Part shown: positions 58,901 to 64,000 of the stretch, piece after piece
Numbering within the stretch: position 1 is the first letter of the stretch
Layout: each line of letters opens with the position of its first letter
Origin: Pseudonocardia sp. EC080619-01
GTDB taxonomy: Bacteria; Actinomycetota; Actinomycetes; Mycobacteriales; Pseudonocardiaceae
Assembly: GCF_001420995.1 (NCBI RefSeq)
Contig: NZ_CP012184.1
Span: 1,472,501 to 1,536,500 of the forward strand
Length of the DNA stretch: 64,000 nt
Direction: 5' to 3'
Notes under the pieces: model-generated
Seen by the model: only the letters and a program-made list of their open reading frames with translations
What the model was told of the DNA's origin: nothing
The model's database searches: none
Made by a program: the position numbers and the translations under genes

Positions 58901-61554
58901 CGGTCATCGACAACAACGACCCGGCCGCCGCCGTGGCGGTCGCCGAGGAGCTGCGCCGCCGCGTCGGCGAGCTCGACGGCGACCGCACCGCGCTCGTCGA
59001 CCTCTACGTCACCTCCACCAAGGCCGACGACGGCGGCGACCCCGACGCCCGCGCCGAGCGGGTCCGGGCAGCGCTCGGCCGGGTGCCCGCCATCCTGCAC
59101 CGGGTCGCCGTCGCCGTCCGCCCGAACCCGCGTGCCGAGCACACCGCGGAGGCCGAGGCCGAGGCGCCGACCTGGTTCACCTTCCGCCCCGACGAGACCG
59201 GCGAGCTCGTCGAGGACCGGACGCTGCGCGGCATGCACCCGCTGGTCGCCGACCGGCTGCGGCTGTGGCGCTTCCGCAACTTCGAGCTGACCCGTGTGCC
59301 GGCCGCCACCGACGTCCACCTGTTCCGCGCCGTCGGCCGCGAGGTCCCGGGCGACGACCGGCTGGTCGCGATGGCGGACGTCCGCGAGCTGACCGTGCTC
59401 CGTGACGAGGAGACCGGGCGGATCCGGTCCCTGCCGCAGTTCGAGCGCGCGCTCGACGCCTGCATCAACTCGCTGCGGTCCGCCCGCGCGAACGACCGGA
59501 ACCTGGCCCGGCTGTCGTGGAACCGGATCGCGCTCTACGTCTGGCCGGAGGTCGACGTCCCGCTGGCCGAGCTCGACCAGGTGGTCCGGCGGCTCGCGCC
59601 GCGCACCGCGCACCTCGGGCTGGAGCAGGTGCTGGTCGAGTTCCGCACGGCCGATGCGTCGGTCACCGGCGGGCAGGGCGGCCAGAAGTCGATGCTGCTG
59701 CGCATGTCCCGGCCCCCCGGTGCCGGGCTGACCCTGCGGCTCGACGAGCCGCCGACCGAGCCGATGCGCGAGCTCGACGACTACGACCAGAAGGTCCTCA
59801 AGGCCCGTCGCCGCGGCGCGGTCTACCCGTACGAGATCGTCCCGCTACTCACCGCCCCGATCGACGCCGGCGAGGGCACCTGGCAGGAGTACGACCTGGT
59901 CGACCCGGACGACCCGGCACGGCCGCTGCCGGTCGACCGGGCGCCCGGCGGCAACCGGGCCAACCTGGTGCTCGGCGTCGTCTCGGTGCCGACCCGCCGC
60001 TACCCGGAGGGCATGAAGCGGGTCGTGCTGCTCGGTGACCCGACCCGGGCGCTCGGCGCGATCGCCGAGCCCGAGTGCCGCCGGGTGCTGGCCGCCATCG
60101 ACCTCGCCCGCGAGCTCGACGTGCCCGTCGAGTGGTTCGCCGTCTCCGCCGGCGCGAAGATCGCGATGGACTCCGGCACCGAGAACATGGACTGGATCTC
60201 CCGGGTGCTGCGCGGGATCATCGAGTTCACCCAGGCGGGCGGCGAGATGAACGTCGTCGTCACCGGCATCAACGTCGGCGCCCAGCCCTACTGGAACGCC
60301 GAGGCGACGATGCTCATGCACACCAGGGGCATCCTGGTGATGACGCCGGACTCGGCCATGGTGCTCACCGGCAAGCAGTCGCTCGACTACTCCGGCGGGG
60401 TCTCGGCCGAGGACAACTTCGGCATCGGCGGCTACGACCGGATCATGGGCCCGAACGGGCAGGCGCAGTACTGGGCGCCGGACCTGTCCGGCGCGGTGCA
60501 GGTGCTGCTGCGCCACTACGCGCACACCTGGGCGCTGCCCGGCGAGCGGTTCCCGCGGCCCGCGCCGACCACCGACCCGGTCTCCCGGGACGTCACGACC
60601 GCGCCGCACGCCGGCCCGAACTGCGAGTTCACCACGCTCGGGGAGATCTGGGCGGAGGCCACCAACGGCGAGCGCAAGAAGCCGTTCGACATCCGCTCGG
60701 TGCTGCGCGGCGTCGCCGACGCCGACCACGTCACCTCCGAGCGCTGGGCCGACATGCACGACGCCGAGTCGGTCGTCGCGCTCGACGCGCACCTGGGCGG
60801 CCAGCCGATCGCCATGGTCGGCATCGAGTCGCGGCCGATCCCGCGCCGCGGCCCGCGCCCGGTGGACGGCCCGTCGCAGTTCACCGCCGGGACGCTGTTC
60901 CCGCGCTCGTCGCGCAAGTGCGCGCGGGCGATCAACGCGGCGTCCGGCAACCGGCCGCTGGTGGTGCTGGCGAACCTCTCCGGGTTCGACGGCTCGCCGG
61001 AGTCGCTGCGCGGGCTGCAGCTGGAGAACGGCGCCGAGATCGGCCGGGCCATCGTCAACTTCGACGGGCCGATCGTCTTCTGCGTCGTGTCGCGGTACCA
61101 CGGCGGCGCGTTCGTCGTCTTCTCCGGGACGCTGAACGACAACATGGAGGTCGCCGCGATCACCGGTTCCTACGCCTCCGTGCTCGGCGGGGCGCCGGCT
61201 GCCGCCGTCGTCTTCGCCGGCGAGGTCAAGAACCGGGTCGCCGCCGCCGAGCGGATCACCGTCCTGGAGGGCCGGATCGCCGAGGCCTCGGAGGCCGGCG
61301 ACGAGGCCGTCGCGGCCCGGTTGCGCGGCGAGCTCGCCGCGCTCCGCCCGGACGTCCGGTCGGAGAAGCTCGGCCAGGTCGCCGACGAGTTCGACACCAA
61401 GCACTCCATCGAGCGGGCGCAGAGCGTCGGCTCGGTGCACCGGATCGTCACCCCCGACCAGCTGCGGCCCTACCTGGCCGACGCCGTGGCACGGGGCATG
61501 AAGCGCACTCTCGACCGCCGCACCGGCGACACCACTGGAGGACGACAGACATGA
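55924..61554 (+). CDS. single-chain eukaryote-type acyl-CoA carboxylase
   Basis: A 1876-residue biotin enzyme with all parts in one chain. Biotin carboxylase (1 to about 450): IAIVNRGEPAMRLI, KATAGGGGRGIRF, FLEVNTRLQVEHPVTE. Biotin carrier (about 595-675): VAIVESMKLETS, biotinyl Lys626. A central region (about 690-1300) with LRLWRFRNFELTRVP, PQFERALDACINSL and GAVYPYEIVPLL resembles the non-catalytic middle of eukaryotic acetyl-CoA carboxylase. Carboxyltransferase (about 1330-1840): NLVLGVVSVPTRRYPEG, ISAGAKIAM-like segment, TGKQSLDYSGGVSAEDNFG. It should make malonyl-CoA or a substituted malonyl-CoA. GTG at 55924 is preferred over 55915, which is only 2 nt from AGGAG. It is coupled to the reductase gene. 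Confidence 0.88.
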   Translation: MFSRIAIVNRGEPAMRLINAVREWNAENGPDRRLRTIALHTAVDRRAMYVREADEAVLIGPDDPDHMGASPYLDLAELERALRVSRAEAVWPGWGFVSEKAEFAELCARLGITFVGPSAEVMRRLGDKIASKQLAESVGVPMAPWSGGPVADLDAARKAAETVGYPLMVKATAGGGGRGIRFVAGPEHLDEAFERAASEASRTAGDATVFLERAVAGGRHVEVQVVADATGDVWTLGVRDCSVQRRNQKVIEESASTALDAEQERLLRDSAADLARAAGYVNAGTVEFLYQPEEKLLSFLEVNTRLQVEHPVTEACTGVDIVKLQLHVAAGGALAEVATSVPAGSGWAIEARLTAEDPEREFAPAPGRIEHLALPSGPGIRVDTGVAAGDVIPPQFDSMIAKVIAWGRDRDEARARLSRALRQTAAVIDGGSTNKAFLLDLLDRDELRAGDVQTTWLDGMMAQGYAPPRRIDVALLATAIQSHDGHVARQQDRLFRSAEAGRPEVGYETWHQTDVTVAGQSYKLRVARTRAGRYRVELDGTSVDVDVERNGAYERRITVGEQSWTVLSVAQESDYLVEVDGAVHRISGGEAGIVRAPAPAMVVALPVAPGDVVSEGDTVAIVESMKLETSLRAPFDGTVAELLVPANTQVDGGTKLVRLEPSADAEAVAAPTADRADFAAFTAAGTDDDPAATAADALSALRYQVLGFDVDESQARPQMRRLAGARARLADDDPAVLAGEVAVLRIFGDLCALSRNRSETDDVTGETERNPQEYLYAYLRSRDADDEGLPESFQAKLRTALAHYGVSDISSDPDLGPALYRMFLAHRRAPQQVPVVLHLLNWRLEHPRSLAGLSSAAREDYLRTLDELVVATQLRHPVVGDTARLVRYRAFDAPVVAAERSHALAELRESLDVLATDPATPDRARRIDALVASSESILGVFGERHDAVLLEVMTRRYYRVRPLRDLELTEHAGKPLLTARYQHLGNDRTLFASVIDNNDPAAAVAVAEELRRRVGELDGDRTALVDLYVTSTKADDGGDPDARAERVRAALGRVPAILHRVAVAVRPNPRAEHTAEAEAEAPTWFTFRPDETGELVEDRTLRGMHPLVADRLRLWRFRNFELTRVPAATDVHLFRAVGREVPGDDRLVAMADVRELTVLRDEETGRIRSLPQFERALDACINSLRSARANDRNLARLSWNRIALYVWPEVDVPLAELDQVVRRLAPRTAHLGLEQVLVEFRTADASVTGGQGGQKSMLLRMSRPPGAGLTLRLDEPPTEPMRELDDYDQKVLKARRRGAVYPYEIVPLLTAPIDAGEGTWQEYDLVDPDDPARPLPVDRAPGGNRANLVLGVVSVPTRRYPEGMKRVVLLGDPTRALGAIAEPECRRVLAAIDLARELDVPVEWFAVSAGAKIAMDSGTENMDWISRVLRGIIEFTQAGGEMNVVVTGINVGAQPYWNAEATMLMHTRGILVMTPDSAMVLTGKQSLDYSGGVSAEDNFGIGGYDRIMGPNGQAQYWAPDLSGAVQVLLRHYAHTWALPGERFPRPAPTTDPVSRDVTTAPHAGPNCEFTTLGEIWAEATNGERKKPFDIRSVLRGVADADHVTSERWADMHDAESVVALDAHLGGQPIAMVGIESRPIPRRGPRPVDGPSQFTAGTLFPRSSRKCARAINAASGNRPLVVLANLSGFDGSPESLRGLQLENGAEIGRAIVNFDGPIVFCVVSRYHGGAFVVFSGTLNDNMEVAAITGSYASVLGGAPAAAVVFAGEVKNRVAAAERITVLEGRIAEASEAGDEAVAARLRGELAALRPDVRSEKLGQVADEFDTKHSIERAQSVGSVHRIVTPDQLRPYLADAVARGMKRTLDRRTGDTTGGRQT

Positions 61555-62318
61555 CCGCCATCACCGACACCAACCCGGAGCAGCGCGTCGCGATCGTGAC
61601 CGGCGGGGCGCGCGGCATCGGGGCCGCGATCACCACCACCCTCGCCCGCCAGGGCGTGCACGTCGCCGCCGGCTACTCGTCGAACTCGAAGGCCGCCGAC
61701 GACCTGCGCGAGAAGCTCGGCGCCGAGGGCGCATCGGTGTCGGTGCACCAGGGCAACGTCGGCGCGCCGGAGGACTGCTCCCGCGTCGTGCAGGAGGTGC
61801 TCGAGCAGCGGGGCCGGGTCGACTACCTGGTCAACAACGCCGGGATCACCGTCGACAAGACCGTCCGCAAGCTGACCGTCGACGACTGGCACGCCGTGCT
61901 GCGGATCAACCTCTCCGGCGCGTTCTACATGAGCAAGGCCGTGCTGGAGCACATGTCCGGCAACGAGTTCGGCCGGATCGTGAACATCTCGTCGGTGATC
62001 GGCCAGACCGGGTCGATCGGCCAGGCCAACTACGCCTCGTCCAAGGCGGGCCTGATCGGTTTCTCGAAGTCCCTCGCGCAGGAGGTCGCCCGCAAGGGCA
62101 TCACCGTCAACTGCGTCGCGCCGGGCTTCATCGAGACCGAGATGGTCGCCGCCGTGCCGGAGAAGGCGATGGAGAAGATCCTCGCGAAGATCCCGGTCGG
62201 GCGGCTCGGGCAGGCCGACGAGATCGCCCGCGCGGTGTCGTTCCTGGTCGACGACCGCGCCGGCTACGTGACCGGGTCCGTGATCAGCGTCAACGGCGGC
62301 CTGGACATGGCCTCCTGA
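61551..62318 (+). CDS. 3-oxoacyl-(ACP/CoA) reductase, FabG/PhaB-like
   Basis: A 255-residue classical SDR. AIVTGGARGIGAAI binds the nucleotide, NNAGITVDKTVRKL follows, and the catalytic set is Ser148, Tyr161 and Lys165 (NYASSKAGLIGFSKSLA). IETEMVAAVPEKAMEKILAKIPVGRLGQADEIA and the end VISVNGGLDMAS resemble acetoacetyl-CoA reductases (PhaB) as much as FabG. It should reduce the 3-keto product of the KASIII-like enzyme to a 3-hydroxyacyl thioester with NADPH. ATG at 61551 overlaps the carboxylase stop by four bases (ATGA), with GGAGGAC about 9 nt upstream, so translation is coupled. Confidence 0.9.
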   Translation: MTAITDTNPEQRVAIVTGGARGIGAAITTTLARQGVHVAAGYSSNSKAADDLREKLGAEGASVSVHQGNVGAPEDCSRVVQEVLEQRGRVDYLVNNAGITVDKTVRKLTVDDWHAVLRINLSGAFYMSKAVLEHMSGNEFGRIVNISSVIGQTGSIGQANYASSKAGLIGFSKSLAQEVARKGITVNCVAPGFIETEMVAAVPEKAMEKILAKIPVGRLGQADEIARAVSFLVDDRAGYVTGSVISVNGGLDMAS

Positions 62319-62333
62319 CCCGTCCCCCCACCG

Positions 62334-62366
62334 GCCGCCCCTGCACCCACCGGGTGCGGGGGCGGC
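62334..62366. terminator. hairpin terminator between the reductase and NagZ-like genes
   Basis: GCCGCCCCTGCACCC (62334-62348) pairs with GGGTGCGGGGGCGGC (62352-62366), one mismatch in 15, 3-nt loop. It lies between convergent genes and can serve both. Confidence 0.75.
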
Positions 62367-62370
62367 GGTG

Positions 62371-63567
62371 TCAGGAGCGGGAGCAGAGGCCCTTCGACTC
62401 CAGGACGCGGGCGGTGGCGGCGTCGTTCGCCTCCGGCGTGATCCGGCCTTCGGCGAGGCCCTTCTCGGCGGCGTCGAGCAGCGGGCCGACCGGTGTGACG
62501 TTCGAGAACAGCGCGATGTCGGCGCCCGCCGACAGCGCCCGGGTGGTCGCCTCGGCCAGCCCGAACCGGTCGGTGATCGCCTTCATCGCGCCGAGGTCGT
62601 CGGTCATGACGACGCCGTCGAACCGGTACTGCTCGCGCAGCAGCCGGTAAGCGGCCGGGTCGACGCTGGTCGGGTTGCCGCCGGTGAGCCCGGGGACCTC
62701 CAGGTGCCCGAGCATGACGCCGATCCGGCCGTCGAGCGGCTTGCCGGGCCCCACGAGCGCCGCGTACGGCTTCAGGTCCTTCTGCTCCAGCTCCGCCAGG
62801 GGCGGGGTGGTGACCGAGCCCTTGTGCGAGTCGCCGGAGCTGTGGCCGTGCCCGGGGAAGTGCTTGAGCACGCCGTACACGCCCCCGGCCTGCTGGCCCT
62901 CGGCCCACGCCTGGGCGTAACGGGTGGCGGTCTCCGGGTCGTCGGAGAACGACCGGTCCCCGATCACCGACGAGCGCGGCTGGTCGGAGGTGTCCACCGA
63001 CGGCGCGAGGTTCCAGGTGACGCCCCGGGCCTTCAGCTGCCCGGCGCGCTCGCGCGCGATCTCCGTGACCTGCTCGGGGGTCCTCGACGCGGCCATCTCC
63101 CGCGCGCTGGGGATGTCGCCGTCGAGGTCGTCGATCCGCTGGACACGGCCGCCCTCCTCGTCGACGGCGACGGCGAGCGGGGTGCGCGAGGCGTCCTGCA
63201 GGGCCTGCATCCGGTTCCCCTGCAGCAGTGCGGTCTCGTTGCCGCCGAGGAACACGCCGCCGACCTGGGACTCCTTCACGATCGCCGCGGCGCCGGCCGG
63301 GTCGGAGGCGTCGACCCCGACCATGAGCCGCTGCGCGAGCCGGTCCCGGGTGGACAGTGCCGCGACCATCGGGACGCAGGTGTCGGCGGGGGCCTGCTCG
63401 ACGCTCGCCGGAGCGGCCTGCGGCTCCGCGGAACCGGGCCCGGGGTCACCACGGTTCGCCGTCAGCACCGGCGTCGTGACGGCCACGGTGCCCGCCGCCA
63501 GCGCGCCCACGACGGCCGCGGTCAGCAGCCCGACACCGCGACGGCGGCGGATGGTTGGTCCTCGCAT
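62371..63567 (-). CDS. glycoside hydrolase family 3, NagZ-like beta-N-acetylhexosaminidase
   Basis: A 398-residue secreted or membrane-anchored GH3 enzyme. A basic start and one hydrophobic helix (GVGLLTAAVVGALAAGTVAV) act as signal or anchor, then LAQRLMVGVDAS, VAVDEEGGRVQRI, VLKHFPGHGHSSGDSH with the His-containing catalytic loop typical of NagZ, and VVMTDDLGAMKAITD with the nucleophile Asp. It probably trims N-acetylglucosamine from cell-wall fragments. ATG at 63567 is chosen; GTG at 63612 in the same frame would add 15 residues. The C-terminus has a final Cys (GLCSRS) that may pair with the earlier Cys in ADTCVP. Confidence 0.85.
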   Translation of the reverse strand: MRGPTIRRRRGVGLLTAAVVGALAAGTVAVTTPVLTANRGDPGPGSAEPQAAPASVEQAPADTCVPMVAALSTRDRLAQRLMVGVDASDPAGAAAIVKESQVGGVFLGGNETALLQGNRMQALQDASRTPLAVAVDEEGGRVQRIDDLDGDIPSAREMAASRTPEQVTEIARERAGQLKARGVTWNLAPSVDTSDQPRSSVIGDRSFSDDPETATRYAQAWAEGQQAGGVYGVLKHFPGHGHSSGDSHKGSVTTPPLAELEQKDLKPYAALVGPGKPLDGRIGVMLGHLEVPGLTGGNPTSVDPAAYRLLREQYRFDGVVMTDDLGAMKAITDRFGLAEATTRALSAGADIALFSNVTPVGPLLDAAEKGLAEGRITPEANDAATARVLESKGLCSRS

Positions 63568-63680
63568 CGCCGACCATCGTGACGCACCGGGCGCCCGCCC
63601 GTGCGGCGACACGGTGGGTGCCGGCGTCCGGTCCGCCAGGACGACGCCACCGAGCGGCGGACGGTCGCCCGGCCGGGTGG

Positions 63681-64000
63681 TCAGCCGACGGCCGGCACGC
63701 GCTCCCCCGCGGGCGGCGGGCCGGGCGGGGTGCCGTCACCGAACGGGCGCCCGCCCAGCTCCTCGCGGCCGTGCGGGGTGAGCCAGCCCGAGGGGTCGGG
63801 GCCGAGCGGCACGACCCCGGACGGGTTCACCGAGGTGTGCACGCCGTAGTAGTGCTGCTTGATCTGCTCGAAGTCGATCGTGTCGCCGAACCCGGGCGTC
63901 CCGAAGAGGTCCCGGGCGTAGGCCCACAGCACCGGCAGCTCGGTCAGCTTGTGCCGGTTCGCCTTGAAGTGGCCGTGGTAGACGGCGTCGAAGCGGACCA
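63681..64000 (-). CDS. Xi-class glutathione S-transferase / quinone reductase (3' part)
   Basis: Only the last 106 or so codons are in the window; the gene continues past 64000. The readable part, FDAVYHGHFKANRHKLTELP, VLWAYARDLFGTPGFGDTID, then FEQIKQHYYGVHTSVNPSGVVPLGP, matches the C-terminal helical domain of glutathionyl-hydroquinone reductases (YqjG/EcfG, Xi-class GST). In actinomycetes, which mostly lack glutathione, the thiol may be mycothiol instead. The N-terminal CPWAxR catalytic motif would lie outside the window. It ends with a Pro/Gly-rich tail at 63681. Confidence 0.85.
   Translation of the reverse strand, partial: VRFDAVYHGHFKANRHKLTELPVLWAYARDLFGTPGFGDTIDFEQIKQHYYGVHTSVNPSGVVPLGPDPSGWLTPHGREELGGRPFGDGTPPGPPPAGERVPAVG

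Noticed and set aside
1-64000. tRNA, rRNA, IS elements, prophage or attachment sites.
   Set aside because: None seen by eye on either strand; no transposase or integrase motifs are present.

Overview
The window is a GC-rich chromosomal segment of an actinomycete, most likely a Pseudonocardiaceae member (Pseudonocardia-like). This is inferred from about 73% GC, many GTG starts, an actinobacterial mIHF gene, an IdeR-type iron box, an MftD-type flavoenzyme, long G/C-only terminator hairpins and many leaderless-looking promoters (TANNNT about 6-7 nt before GTG/ATG). I see no rRNA, tRNA, CRISPR array, IS element, phage gene or replication origin. It reads as ordinary chromosome with several accessory operons.

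Layout. 0-4 kb: two MFS exporters around a PLP aminotransferase. 4-9.5 kb: a DICT-GGDEF-like sensor, a divergent GMC oxidoreductase/DegT aminotransferase pair, and kynureninase. 9.5-12.6 kb: an ECF sigma factor with a DUF5134-like membrane protein and a PepSY-TM protein. 12.6-13 kb: a 109-bp tandem repeat. 13-21 kb: SDR, MftD-like enzyme, LytTR response regulator, lipoprotein and an LCP cell-wall ligase with a collagen-like tail. 20.9-25.5 kb: an iron-boxed siderophore ABC operon whose ATPase is fused to a PPOX flavin domain. 25.5-30 kb: asnB, ndh, SnoaL-like, mihF. 30-36 kb: hydrolase, then a CitA/CitB-type two-component system divergent from an orphan TctC binding protein and a GntP-type permease. 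36-39.4 kb: a sulfur-scavenging pair (SfnG and an SfnB-like oxidoreductase), each preceded by a tiny 23-codon leader peptide with the same TRRRHVD...CR pattern. 39.4-42.1 kb: an intergenic repeat cluster, an NmrA-type reductase, and a GDT1-type Mn exporter fused to an ICMT-like domain under a yybP-ykoY manganese riboswitch. 42-50.6 kb: thiolase, a frameshifted GIDE-type protein, HtrA protease, sugar MFS, DedA, metallo-hydrolase, PPOX enzyme and a frameshifted HTH-citrate synthase divergent from a second citrate synthase. 51.8-53.3 kb: MFS. 53.9-62.3 kb: an extended KASIII, a single-chain eukaryote-style acyl-CoA carboxylase (1876 aa) and a FabG/PhaB reductase, which together look like a self-contained malonyl-CoA to 3-hydroxyacyl-CoA route. 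62.4-64 kb: a NagZ-like hydrolase and the end of a Xi-class GST.

The strongest leads are the carboxylase-KASIII-reductase cassette, the paired sulfur leader peptides, the FecE-PPOX fusion, and the riboswitch-controlled GDT1-ICMT fusion. Two genes (43.5 and 49.3 kb) carry apparent single-base losses in five-base G/C runs; these may be sequencing errors or real lesions. All functions are read from sequence by eye; no database search was run.
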